Part shown: piece after piece, positions 21,778 through 33,432 of the stretch | Position numbering within the stretch: the stretch's first letter is position 1 | Layout of the letters: the number at the start of each line of letters is the position of its first letter | Source: Vanessa cardui | Taxonomy: Eukaryota > Arthropoda > Insecta > Lepidoptera > Nymphalidae | DNA: 64,000 nucleotides | Assembly (NCBI RefSeq): GCF_905220365.1 | Contig: NC_061130.1 | Location: 11,849,501-11,913,500 of the forward strand | Direction: 5' to 3' | Program-made: the position numbers and the translations under genes | Notes under the pieces: generated by a model | The model's input: only the letters and a program-made list of their open reading frames with translations | The model's database searches: none | Told to the model about the DNA's origin: nothing

Positions 21778-24700
21778 CTGTAATCAATGAAAACATTATT
21801 TTAAATTAATACAATTTCATTAATATATCACACGTTCATTGAAGAAAGTATTTTAAAAGCTTAAAACAAAATTAATGTGTAATGATGTAATAATAATCAA
21901 TGTTAAAAAATTTTGTACTTGAGAAAATGTACGTTTTTTTTTTTAAAGTACTTAAACGTTATTGATTGCGTGCATGTGTGAGTTCATAAACGTGTGTGCT
22001 TGTGTTCATGTAGGTGTTTATAAGTTACTTATTTGTCATTCGCATGAAAAGTACTGAAAATAATTTAAGGTAACGCTTCAGAAAGGAACTAATGTTTTAC
22101 AACTAGAAGCGTGACGCTAAACGTATATTATGTAAAATAAAAGGCTACTTACAAGTTTTTATCATATTTGCCAAGATACAGCGTCACAGCTTCCCTCTCA
22201 ACCTTAGAATAATTCTTCCAAGTCCTGTAGTTCCTAGCGTAAGATCCTATTAAAGTTCCCGGATATTTAATTGCATCCACCAGAAGTTGCCAACTCCTAT
22301 TGTGACTGCATAAATCTAGAAGAAATTCCAAATGTATAAAATATTTATAGTATAGTTTAGTATATATATAATAAAATGAATTTGTACACAAAACACAAAA
22401 AAAACTATGTGGGACACCCGTTTGGAACAGAGAAGTCATTGCTATATAATATTGCAGATACAATGAATTACATAAAATTATTTGAGAAACAAAACAATAA
22501 GAAAAATTAGGTTATATAATGCTATATGAAACCGTATATAGTAAAAGAAAGAGAGTAAAAGTAAGAGATGGAAAGGTCGCATGGAGGAAGCCTGACGCTT
22601 TTCCTTATGTGACGATTCCTCTCGGTTTAATATACTGTAAGCCATGTTACCAACTTAAAATAAATTTAATAAAAATTAAAAAGTAAGTAAGTAGTAAAAA
22701 AGTTTTTACTATAATGTGTTTTATTCCCTTGCCTTGCTTTACTAGCATAGATTATTTGCTGCTGATGTTGAGTAAAAATATAAAACGCCAAAATGAATAA
22801 ATGTAAAAAAGACAAGGGCAACTGGAAGCCCGGGGTCGTTGTAAATTAAATTAAAAAAAAACATAGATTCCTTATATTGCAGTATGATTGCATATTTATC
22901 TGAAAAAATCATCACTCACCGTCTTTAGAAAACATTGGTGTCGGATGATGCGGACAGCCTGGTTGCTTAACAATGGGACCCATCTTGAAGTTTGGCCAAA
23001 AGTCTACCGTGCCTGTTGACGTCCTCATGCCGTACTTGTTATAATCCGTATGAATAATATCTACGAACGCAGCCGAAGAGGTGTCAAGTTTTTGACTCCG
23101 TTTCTTCTCAAAACCTGCAGCAGCGGGATCTAAACCCGTGATTCTAAAATATTTTAAAATAATGTACATTAATCTATATAATCTATAATACAAAAACAAA
23201 CCTTCTTCATTTATCTGATGTTAAGGATGAAAAAGTAGCTTGTGTTCTTCCTTAGTAATCAAGCTTCATATTTCATTTCATCAGTTTAATCAGAATCGGT
23301 TTGGCAGTTTGCAGTCTTGTAGAGTTTTTCTTATCGGTAACTGAAACTAAATTATGATAATATATAGGGGAAAGTAAGTTTACCGTGGCAACACTATTCC
23401 TTTTGACGCCAAGTTGCTGCCAGTAATGCCCCAAATATGCGCACCGAGTGAATGACCAATGAGATGAGTTCCATTCAAATTTAGTCCAGCCTTAGCGAGA
23501 CTAATAAAAGCATCGACAAGATCAACTCCCAGCTAAAATACACATAAGGTACAATAAAACAAAGATTATCAAAATAAAATATGCGACTGCTGGACTAACG
23601 GCGTTTGAAGAAAATTCAATGCTGCTCACATGAACTTCTCCCTATCATAGTTAAGATACAGTTGTTCCCACCACTGAGCTAACTCGGCTCAAAGGCTATT
23701 GAAACTAAAACGTGCAACTACATTCGAAAGCGTTTGAAAGAGTTATAAATTATAAGCAAGTCAGAAGAGCTGACCGATTTTAGTCGATGACCATTCTTAA
23801 TGAAGACTAAACAAGGCAATGCAACGTGCAGGAGATATAACAGACACGTGTGGTTTCGCCACCGTATAATGCAGGGTCTTGATGAGTTGGATGGATGAAA
23901 CGGACGCGACAGTAGTGAGTCGGGAACATACATTCTTAAGTAAAGTACTACACTATCAAACTGCTCATCTGCTTGATCTCGAGTAAACCTTGTAACCAGT
24001 GAGGCAGTTAATATTATTATTATTATACAAACGATATTGTTATTTTAAGTGGTCAATACTATGGGTACTGACCACTTGGGCGCTATGGGCGTCATGTCAA
24101 ACACGCCAGCAACATTGGGAGATGTTTTACTAACGCACCCTTAAAATCGGAACACAGCAATACTAAATTACTAAATGAGCGGCTGGTGCCCAGGGATGCT
24201 TGTACAAAGTTGTTATTTATTATGAAAACGTAAGTAAAAAATAAACGCGCGGTTGCAGCTATTTGCTTGTGTACTAATTGGCTACGAGTAAAACGTTTTG
24301 TGTTCCTTAATTAAGCCTCGGTTAACTCGATTTGCGAAAGTATCTCCAATACGCAAACAGTGAACAAAACACAAATACATTTTAATCATCAATTGAGAAG
24401 CACAATTATATAAAAACAGTAAATTAAATTACGTTTTCTTTAGCTCGCGTTGCGGGTTGATTACAAGTATAACTATATATTTTACCTATTATTTGTATAG
24501 TAAAAAAAAGAAACCATCCTATCCTCATGTCAAGGAAAATATTTGTTATCAATCCGCCAAGCGACCCGACATGGTTCAGTGGTTAAAACACGTGTATCTT
24601 AACGGATGATTGATCTCCATGCGCCAAATATTTATTTATAAGTAAACCTGCATGTCTAATTTCAATGAAATTCTGGTGAATGTGGTTCTACCAGCATCGA

Positions 24701-27700
24701 AGTAGCGTGGAATGACAAAAACTCCTCACCTTAGTACATATAATTAAACAAGACAAGTATAGATAAGGCTTGTATAAAGTTATGTAACAAAGTTTAATAC
24801 GGACTTTCCGAACTGGAGAACTCTTTCCTCAATCGCGATGGCAATAGAAGTTTTGAAACGGCACACGCGAAAGACTTGGGTTTTTGTGAAGGCAATTCAC
24901 GCGTTATTTACCTGTCTGGCATTGGGGGCAGCCCAGTTGAGATAGGAATTGGCAAGATTTGACGTTGGCGCCGAAGCCAAGTAGTCCCAATTGAGTAATA
25001 CTACATTACTTTCTCCTTGGTTTAGATATGTGGTGATGACTTCTGTGACTGCTGGTCCAGTTGGCTTGCCTGAAATGTGATATACTCGTATGTTATACGT
25101 TACAAAGGCAAATTCGTCAAACAATATCTACATTTGGGTTTACCTTATTTGATTTTTCAAATAAGCCTCCGGACTCCTCCCGTACTGAGAAGAAGGCTCT
25201 ATCTAATAGCTGATCTAAGGTTGGCAGTTTTACATATGGCAGAATTTCATCCGGCACGAGAATTTTCTCACGATTTTCCTTCAAAGCCGAGCACGATATG
25301 AATTATAAACGTAAATTAAGCTCTTGAAAACTCAGTGACGCTTGTCTGGGTTTAGTCTACTCTAAATTCATAGCGACTGAATATATCTCGGCCGCGCTAA
25401 CTGCCTTTAAGATAGTCTAAATTACGCGCGCTGTCTGTTTAGTTTAATAGCCAGCTTATACGGCTTCGAATTCCGAAGTCCCAGGTACGAATCCGGCGTC
25501 CAACTAATAAAGTTGTTTCTAAGAATGTTTCAGCGTTAAAGACCGACAAAGTGCCCTTTTATTATATATTGCGAAATTGACTTAACTTAGACCAAGCAAC
25601 GTTTTGGTTTGGTAGTTTTACTTGGATTTATAGTAGTTTTTGGTTATTTTGTGGTGAAAAGACCGTCGTGAAATAACCAGAACGTATCAAAACATTCTGA
25701 CGTATAGCCTATTAAAATGGAAGAACGAGTTAAACAAACCTTACAATACGTATTTCATGCGATTTACTAATAGCTCAGCTATGTTGTTTATAATTAATAT
25801 ATATAATTATAATACAACACAATTACATTTAACTGTTTATTTCCACTAAATTTACTTCTAAAATTCCAATAACAGTTTCGCCGAAGTTCATAACACTATT
25901 TTTTCGGAAATCAACCATCATATAATAAACATCATAGATTATATACAAGCTTTCGATCAATTATATCGCATCAATTTGCCTTCAAATGTTGTTTATATTT
26001 CTCAATTTATTACCCAATATTCTAAAGGGTGATTCAGTAAGCCAATGCTTCTTCTCAATAGAACATTCGTATAATTTCAGCTGTGCGAACCTAGCGCTAC
26101 TTTTTTTACCGTTCTTAAAGCGCTTAATTAGGTTACCTAAGGATGATATAATATATATACATACATTTAGAAAGCACGTCGTAGATTTATAAAAAATAGG
26201 GTACCTGTAAATCCGTGAGCAAATATCACAGTCCCGTGATGCGGCTTGTACCACGACGTGAGAAATATCTCGTGAGCCTCGGATATTGAAAATTCAGTGA
26301 AGTTGTTGAATGAACTGGAAGAAATAGGGTTTGGGGTTATAAAATTTTATGTAAAAAAATACTTAATACATATATAATACTAAATAAATTGCTTTATTTC
26401 GTCAATAACATTTGGCTCGAATTCAAACCTGAGCTGAGATGGCCCAGTGGTTAGAACGCGTGCATCTTAACCGATGATTTCGGGTTCAAGGCAAGCACCA
26501 CTATTTATACCTATGTGCGGTAAATCTTGGTTTTCAATATCATGAGATATTGAAAACCAAGATTTCTCTAAACGTATCGATAAAATCATGCGTACTAAAT
26601 AATATTAATACTTAATGCTCCAGTTTGGTTATCAATTATAGGTTTACGAAATATTACTTAATCAAATTATTATATTGTGTGTATTACAAAACCTGGAAAT
26701 ACAAATAAATTTATACTTACTCGAAATAAAATCTTAACTTTGCATTTCGATCGTTCGCGCCACAGAAAGCTGTAAAAATAATAATAAATACTTTAAACAA
26801 CTTAATAGAAAATCTATACTAATATTAAAAATGCATTAGTAAATGGTTGTTAGACAGGTCTTTTTTTGTTTTTTTTCTCGCTGGAAAAACGCTTTACGCG
26901 CTTCCCCCACGTGATGGAAAGTGGGCGGTGTGTGGGACTCCCCGAAACCCTGGACGCCGAGTGCGCCCAAGCACACCGGGTTTACCCACTAAAAAACCAG
27001 CGGTACCCTCTCCGTCTTTCGGCGGACGCCACGGGATCGCTACCTTACGGTCGGCCCGCCTATGCGGGCCTGTCTGGTTGTAGTAGGCAGACATGCCTGG
27101 AACTCTTTCAAGGGCAAATCACTGAACCCCTACATTTTGTTATGAAACAAGCGTCAACTCTTAGAAAGGACATAGCTAATTTTTTATGCCTGATGCCTCA
27201 CGACCAACCCTTAAAACACGAGCGAAGCCGCGGGCGTTAACTATTTATTAGTGTATAAAACGGTAATATCCATTTACAATAGGTAATTATAATATAAGCT
27301 TAGGTATTTTCATTTCGAGTCCAACTAAATACAAAAATAACGAAAGGATTCATTTAATTTTTGAAGATGTCATTTTAATATTTGTGAATTATTAAATCGA
27401 AATATATGGCGCCTTTGAAAGCTTTCACGTTGAGCGCTGTGTGTTGATTAAGATACATCATTATAATGTATTAGTTAGCGGATGTGAATCTCGCAAATTA
27501 TTTAAAATACAAATATATGTTACTTTAATATTTCTGCCTGTGATGATGCCGTGAATAAAATAGGTTTTTCCATAAAATTATACACTGAATCATGTTTAAA
27601 TAAAACTGAAATAACTGTTTAGTCAATAAATGTCACAAAATTTACAAATTAATCATTTAAAATATTTTCAAGAAGAAAAATTAAATCAATAAAAATAAAT

Positions 27701-29018
27701 TTAAAGAATAACCTGTATTTTGGCTTTAAAATCAATAGTTAATAATTCATCCTGACTCACAATATATATAGGTACTCAATATTACATATACTCGTTGAAA
27801 ATCAAGCAAACATAAACCGTAAATAATAAATGTTCAAAACATTATGTCATACGAATTTCACATAAAGATTTTATTCCATAAAACATCAAAATAAAAATAT
27901 CCTGAGCAATTTGTACAATATTGATATCGTACAAAACAAACATATTTTATTTACCGAATTCAGATGGCTAAGAGATAACCTAGTTACCTAAAATACACTG
28001 AAAAAACCATCAACAACGCGTGTTTCAATGTTTGCACAATGAGTCACTGGCTAATTGAAACTTAATTATAATATTTTTTTAACTATTTGTTTGTTAAAAA
28101 TTTTACTTGAACAAATTATTTCGACAAAGTCTATCTCTAACGCATAACATATCTGTACAAACGATTCATAGCAATAAGTTATTGTATATTAAAATAATTC
28201 ATTACCATAAGATGAAATGACAAACTATATTTTAGAGTAAACCAAATAGATTAATCGAATTATAAAAATTACACGTCGCTATGACAACCTTTAAAGATAA
28301 GAAAGCACTATCTTCTTAGTTCTTAGTGTGGTACAAGACTAGTTTTATAGTCCAAAAGTCGTTTGTTATATTTATAGCATGTGACCTACGACGATTACTG
28401 GAATATTGTCCATTATCATAACTTTAATTTGAATTTCTGATCTGAACTGTTACCATATAAAAATGTTACAGTATAAAAATGTTACAGTATAAAAACTTTG
28501 ATTTAAAATGCCTATAATTCATTTCAGCAACAATATTTTGCCAATTCTAACAGTCGTTTCTTTAAAACAGCAAAGATTAACAAACTAATAAATACATTTC
28601 TGCACTACATATAAGTATCTGTATATAACTTTAAACGAAGTCGGACGAAAACGAGTTTCTGTAAAAGCGGCAGGATGACTTTTTAAAGAGAAATTTTGAT
28701 AAACTCGCGACGTCATACAATGTGTTGATATAAAAAAGATGATATTTTTCTGTTTCTTTTTTATGTTAGCAGCTTGTAGCTTTATTACCTCGTATAAAAT
28801 AAAAAAGTCTATCACGAGTCATGTCATTATGTTTTATTTAAAAAAAAAACACACTTTCTACATTACTTCATTTAATATTCACCAGAAATGAATGTGTTAT
28901 TAAAATTAATTCTAAGATTATTAATAGCAGTTATATTGCTTTATTAAATAAATATGTAGTAATTATCTTACTCACCAAGGATCACGAAAAGATACAACCC
29001 AAACAGACATGTGTTCAT
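21708..29018 (-). CDS. Secreted pancreatic-lipase-family lipase, complete, 8 exons, 321 aa
   Basis: Exons are 29018-28976, 26769-26721, 26314-26205, 25069-24912, 23532-23384, 23143-22920, 22315-22153 and 21777-21708. Every intron is GT/AG, phases agree and the total is 966 nt including TAA. Residues 1-19 are a signal peptide. VIFAHGFTG (60-68) is the oxyanion-hole region, GHSLG (146-150) the nucleophile elbow with Ser148, ITGLDPA (171-177) carries Asp175, and CSHNRSW (247-253) carries His249. The Cys233-Cys247 lid loop is short. This is the insect neutral lipase type (lipase member H/I or phospholipase A1-like); no PLAT domain follows, and about 320 residues is normal for insects. Known family function is hydrolysis of acyl esters of lipids outside the cell, often in gut or reproductive tissue. 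Substrate cannot be told from sequence, though a short lid suggests phospholipids or galactolipids. Confidence 0.93.
22153..22315 (-). CDS. Lipase exon 7: catalytic His249
   Basis: 163 bp, acceptor ttcttctag and donor gtaagt. It begins DLCSHNRSW with lid-closing Cys247 and catalytic His249, and runs to YLGKYDKN. Confidence 0.9.
22920..23143 (-). CDS. Lipase exon 6: catalytic Asp175 and lid start
   Basis: 224 bp, acceptor atattttag and donor gtgagt. It encodes ITGLDPA with Asp175, FVDIIHTDYNKYG, the VDFWPNF segment and Cys233 at the start of the lid. Confidence 0.92.
23384..23532 (-). CDS. Lipase exon 5: catalytic Ser148
   Basis: 149 bp, acceptor tattttag and donor gtaaac. It encodes LGVDLVDAFISLA and THLIGHSLGAHIWG, the nucleophile elbow GxSxG. 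The split codon CG|A at its end restores the Arg of RITGLDPA. Confidence 0.92.
23590..23700 (-). repeat. Degenerate SINE head in lipase intron 4
   Basis: On the minus strand it reads 'agccgagttagctcagtggt' followed by 'atcttaactatgat'. It is decayed beyond the head. Confidence 0.4.
24060..24215 (+). repeat. Degenerate family A repeat in lipase intron 4
   Basis: It retains 'actgaccacttgggcgctat', 'cggaacacagcaatactaaa' and 'tgtacaaagttg'. Confidence 0.5.
24565..24725 (+). repeat. Degenerate SINE in lipase intron 4
   Basis: The head 'cgacatggttcagtggttaa', then 'cgtgtatcttaacggatgat' and 'aaacctgcatgtctaatttc'. Confidence 0.55.
24912..25069 (-). CDS. Lipase exon 4
   Basis: 158 bp, acceptor catttcag and donor gtaaat. 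It encodes residues 68-120, including the NVVLLNWDYLAS strand and the APNARQ segment before the nucleophile exon. It leaves in phase 0. Confidence 0.9.
26205..26314 (-). CDS. Lipase exon 3: oxyanion-hole strand
   Basis: 110 bp, acceptor tttcttccag and donor gtaccc. It encodes FTEFSISEAHEIF, then HGTVIFAHGFTG. The donor is weaker than its neighbours, but phase and homology fix it. Confidence 0.9.
26433..26520 (+). repeat. SINE head fragment in lipase intron 2
   Basis: The well-kept head 'gctgagatggcccagtggtt' and 'atcttaaccgatgatttcgg' stop abruptly after 'acctatgtgc', where the perfect hairpin at 26522-26565 begins. Confidence 0.7.
26522..26565. repeat. Perfect 20-bp inverted repeat with ATGA loop
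   Basis: Arm 26522-26541 is the exact reverse complement of 26546-26565; all 20 pairs match, and the loop is 4 nt. It lies in lipase intron 2, directly at the break of a SINE head. Confidence 0.85.
26721..26769 (-). CDS. Lipase exon 2
   Basis: 49 bp, acceptor tttttacag and donor gtaagt. It encodes AFCGANDRNAKLRFYF: the end of the signal peptide, the probable cleavage region after Ala19, and the first beta strand. It leaves in phase 2. Confidence 0.88.
26820..27245 (+). repeat. Composite GC-rich repeat in lipase intron 1
   Basis: It opens with 'ctaatattaaaaatgcatta', contains a GC-rich core ('gtgggactccccgaaaccct', 'tctttcggcggacgccacgg') and ends 'cgagcgaagccgcgggcgtt', a common lepidopteran repeat terminus. 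Overlapping open frames on both strands over the core are repeat-derived. Confidence 0.6.
28452..28497 (+). repeat. Short tandem repeat, 16-bp unit
   Basis: The unit 'tataaaaatgttacag' occurs about 2.5 times in lipase intron 1. Confidence 0.6.
28976..29018 (-). CDS. Lipase exon 1: start codon and signal peptide
   Basis: 43 bp. It encodes MNTCLFGLYLFVILG and ends in phase 1 at a gtgagt donor. The context before ATG (acgcaaaATG) fits insect starts, and the TATA box just upstream supports this as the first exon. The intron that follows is about 2.2 kb. Confidence 0.88.
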
Positions 29019-29063
29019 TTTGCGTTTTTTGTAACTAGTCGTTCTTTTGTTTGGCTCCTTTTG

Positions 29064-29071
29064 TTTATATA
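29064..29071 (-). promoter_or_regulatory. TATA box of the lipase gene
   Basis: TATATAAA on the minus strand, 46 nt upstream of the lipase ATG. That leaves room for a TSS about 25-30 nt downstream and a 5' leader of roughly 15-20 nt. A TATA promoter with a very short leader suits a strongly regulated, tissue-specific secreted enzyme (inference). Confidence 0.65.
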
Positions 29072-29867
29072 GGGGCTGATATCTGAGTGTCCTTGCGGTA
29101 AGCCTATTCGTCACCTTGACATTATGGATGATTAAACAATGATTCGATTTACGAATTACACATTTAGGATCTATTTTTGAAATAAAATTTTGCGCTCGTG
29201 GTGTGTTTTGACTCGGTGTAACCCGCATTTAATTAAAAGCCAAATTTAACAGTGTTAATGAAACCAAAAAATAAAGCCTTATAACATCCTGACAATCGAT
29301 TTTTTTGTGATTATAATTACTTATATATACGTATGTACGTCTAATTTTGAAAGTGCTTCAAATCGATAAAACTTTCTACAGACTGATTTGAATGAAATAT
29401 TAAAAAAAAAAATTCATACAACTATTAATAATCGGGACAGATAAACAGCCAATAAAATATCTATATATATTCTTTATTTAAAAAACTTTCAAACAACCTT
29501 TAAAATAAAAGACAATTTTGACAGATACATCAATGTACATATGTATATGTTTGAGTTACATAGGGTTTGAATTGGCCCGTCCGGTACCGCGCCCATTAGC
29601 AATTATTCTGCTACCAAACAGCAAACATTTGTCAGGCCTTGTTCCGGTTTGAAGGGTGATTGAGATAGTGTAGTATGCACAACTCGTCTTCGATATAGCT
29701 TTGTAGGAAGTTGTTTGTACTTCTTACGGTCAAAACAGTTAACAATCAGATGATCAATTCGATCGTCTGCACTCATTTAATATGACAAAAAAAAATACTA
29801 TGGAGTATCAATACCGATGCCACTTTTATTCTCATTTTAAGTATTGTAAACAAATATATAATACAAC

Positions 29868-30080
29868 GTTTCGCCCCCGGCTTCGCTTGCGTTTTAGGGT
29901 GTTCGTTGTCATGTCAACACATGTAAAAACAATAACCTATGTAAGGACATAGACACCACGAAAGGTCTTGGTGTTCAAGTTTGCTTCATACCAATTTCAT
30001 TTAATTCGGTTCAGCGGTTTCGTCATGAAAGAGCGACAGACACAGTTACTTTCACATTTATAACATTAATATAGACTAAT
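29868..30080. repeat. Degenerate retroelement 3'-tail repeat
   Basis: It begins 'cgcccccggcttcgcttgcg' and includes 'catacc' plus 'tttaattcggttcagcggtt' and 'gagcgacagacacagttact', the usual pattern of these lepidopteran tails. Confidence 0.55.
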
Positions 30081-30699
30081 ACTATACATAATACGACTTA
30101 TCTTTACAATCAAATATAAATCGCACTCAATATCACTAATGTAAATACTAAATAGCAACACTCATTATTTAAGTATTTAAATTTTGGAACACACATTTAA
30201 TTTCTTTATTTAAATTCAGAACGTAACCAAGATTAAAATTGTTCATCATAGCCACTTACCTATAAATACTTAATAATTATATTTGTACTATTTTATATCT
30301 TTCCTTGAAGATAATTGAAAGCAAACGGGATGTATAGTCTTAAGATGTTTACATACACTAGTAATGACATACAAATGAATACATTCCATTTATTACAACG
30401 AGCATTTGTTCTAAAGTATATTCTCAAACTATGCAACTATTTTTTTATATCATGTTTTAAAATACCTATATCGAATCGTAATTTAAGATAAGATACGGGA
30501 CAATATAAATACTTTAGGAAAACACAAACTTATTATGATTACAATCTATTTAATCATATATATATTATGTTTATTTGAAGCTCTATTCTACATTTCTTAT
30601 CTTATTTATACAGGTCGTCGTAATTGAATCAAAAAATCAGAATAGAAAATTTGCAAACGTTTTTAAGATATAACACATTCGTATAAAATAATGTTGTTT

Positions 30700-30960
30700 A
30701 TGTAATAAGATTGCGAATGAAACAACAAACAGACAGATTCACTTTCGCATTGAGTTTCGGACAGCTTTGCAATTCGTAAAAAATCACTTCGTATCTCACT
30801 CCTAAAATATTGACAACCGACATACGCCATTTTGATACAAGTAACCTATAAAATTTATAATTATTATAGTCAATGCCGTATATCACATTTCGATATTTCA
30901 AACTCGTGTTCTGCGGTGAGTTCCGAGTTTCTTGTTTCAGAATAGCCCTACTGAACAAAA
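30700..30960. repeat. Unclassified repeat, shared with ~47980-48240
   Basis: Shared stretches are 'ttcgtatctcac', 'tgacaaccga' or 'gtcaaccgag', and 'cgaggttctttttccagaat' against 'cgagtttcttgtttcagaat'. A third related piece is at about 49430-49520. Both main copies give minus-strand open frames that should not be read as genes. Confidence 0.5.
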
Positions 30961-31446
30961 AATTAACCAACGCTCCTGTTACTTCTCTGCATACAATAAA
31001 TCGTGTTTATTTATTCATTTTTAACAGTCTTATTAATTTTTCACTATAAATTATTCAGATTAAAAGTATGCACAAAATTTTTAATATAACTTTTATTTAA
31101 AAGTGAAAAGTTTCAGTCTTAATAAAGATTAAAAAACAACAAAACAGATATAGACTAAAAGTTATAATAAATCGATTTTTATTTGTGGTTCAGTTATTTC
31201 TTTATTTGAACAACGACTTAACTATTTTTCTTCTTCTTAGACACCATATATCGCCTGTATGAAGGGCACAATCAAAATACAACACTCTATATCATCTTAT
31301 AAAAATAATACAGGTTTGAATTTTTTTTTTTTTTTTGATAATTTCTTTAAAGTGAGTCTACGCTTAAAATTAGAATTAGATAGGAATTTATATTTTGGTC
31401 ACTGCAGCCTCGTGTCTGCAACGAATTTGAAGTCGATAATTCTACA

Positions 31447-31745
31447 AAATGACAGCCCAGTAAATTTCACACCGCTGGGCTAAGACGTTCTCTCCCTTTT
31501 GGGAGAAGATTAGAAGCATATTTCACGTGGCCGCACCAATGCGGGTCGGTGGATTCACAAGTGGCAGAATTACGTTGAAATTAGACACATACAGGGTTCT
31601 TTCACCGCCGAGCACTAAATGAATTAATGCAACCAACTAAGCACATGATAATTCTATGATCTCCTGTGATCTGTGATCTCCTGGGTTCCAACCCACAATC
31701 ATCGGTTAAGATGTACGCGTTCCTTCCACTGGGCCATCTCGGCTT
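31447..31745 (-). repeat. Near full-length tRNA-derived SINE
   Basis: On the minus strand the head is 'aagccgagatggcccagtgg', then 'cgcgtacatcttaaccgatg', 'attctgccacttgtga' and 'ttctcccaaaagggagagaa'. It contains a local duplication of 'tgatctcctg' at about 31655-31685. Confidence 0.75.
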
Positions 31746-33182
31746 ATATCTCTATTTTAAACATTTATTCAGCCTCCTAGCTCCAACCGTGCTGTCACGC
31801 AGCCCTAATGACAACTATTCATATATACTTTAAAAGATTTCCTTTATATAAAAAAAAACTAATTATGGAAAAGAAAATGTATTCAAACAGTACATAGACT
31901 TTTTAAATTATTCGCTAATCAATTATTTTTGGTGGTGCTATCTTAGATGGTATAGTTATGGTTTTTTATTATTAATTATAACAAAAGCAAACCCAGGCGT
32001 GCAATAATATTCGAACAAAGTGTGTATGCAGATATATTTTTGCAGTCGTCTTTTTTCTTTACCGGCGGCGGTAGAAGAGGTTGTATCCGACGTGTATATT
32101 TTTTAAATGTATTTTCACTGACTTCTCGGAAGCGGCTGACCGATACAAATTATTTAAAATACATTCTATTCAGGTAGGTCGCAGACTTCTCCTACTTCTA
32201 CAAACAGATTTTATATATTATATTGGATCTTTGAATAACGTCGTTAAGAATAAAAGTACTATTTAAGTCTAGGTATACCTACCTTACCTACCTTGTCTAA
32301 TAGAATTTGTCAATGAAACACGTTCAGTACAATTGATGGCTCTGAGTAATCGTGTTGTAATAGTCGAAACTGATTATCTCATTGAAGGCTTTGCAATAAC
32401 ATAGTGCACATTTAAGTAACTTTTTGATATTCTGAATCATACAATACTTGTTTCCTTTTATTTAAATCGTATATCCGTTCCTGACAAAGATGTGAAAGCC
32501 CAACGTATTCATCTATAAGTACTGAGACGTGATACTCACTGACTAGAAAAAAGACAATGCTATTAATTGCCATGTATCAAGCTGACAAAATATACGGTCT
32601 GTATATGTTTAAATGCAGTATAAAAATGCACTTTGCAAATGTTTGAAATATAAATTCTGTTAATTAAGTAGGTAGTTGGGTAAGTTTCGTTTTTTTAAAT
32701 ATACGTTTGTCAATGAACTAATTTCACGTTGAAGCCGTAAAACTGTTTGCGATAAAACTTGCGAAACGCTACAGATATATTCTTTTTTATAAAATACTAA
32801 GGTATGTACATATTCTAAAGTAAAAGGCAAAGACTGAAAATCAGCGATTAAAAAAAAAATAAAATGTTCACATGAAACTCTGGTCTCAAATTAAAGACTA
32901 CCAACGTAATTAAAATGTTATTTTAGTAAATAAAAAACTTATAAATACGTTAACAGATGATTATTGTAATAAATAAGTAAAACACGTGTAAATAATTTAT
33001 TTTATAAACCCTTAGACGCCCTCCTATTATATGACATAGTCGCATCGGCGAAGGTTAGTAATAAGGTTTGTGATCTAGGGTTAACCTGTGTCTAAAACCA
33101 TTCCACATTTTTTTTAAGATTCAATGTTATCTTTCTAACTGTTTATATATTTTTTTATGTCTGTTTTTGATGAATTTTTTTT

Positions 33183-33432
33183 TTTTATGGCATAGGTGGC
33201 AACCTAGCAGTAGGCTCACCTGATGGAAAGTGACTACCACCGCCCATGGACATCTGCAACACCAGGGGGGTTGCAGGTGCGTTGCCGGCCTTTCAAAAAG
33301 GAGTACGCTCTTTTCTTGAAGGTTCCCATGTCGTATCGGTTCGGAAAAACCGCCGGCGAAAGCTGGTTCCACAAAGTGGTTGTGCGAGGCAGAAAATATC
33401 TGAGAAATCGCGCTGTTGTGGATTTTCGGACA
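33183..33432 (+). repeat. Repeat family D, second copy
   Basis: It runs from 'atggcataggtggcaaccta' through 'ggaaagtgactaccaccgcc' and 'gtgcgttgccggcc' to 'cgctgttgtggattttcgg'. It is the inverse orientation of 15235-15527. The three overlapping open frames are repeat sequence. Confidence 0.78.

Noticed and set aside
26522..26571. Helitron 3' end (hairpin followed by CTAA)
   Set aside because: Helitron hairpins usually sit about 10 nt from the CTRR end and have G/C-rich stems. Here the gap is 2 nt and no 5' TC end was seen, so it is kept only as an unexplained hairpin.
26847..27240. Overlapping frames of 66-124 codons in GC-rich DNA
   Set aside because: Frames are open on both strands over a composite repeat inside lipase intron 1, with no protein family signature.
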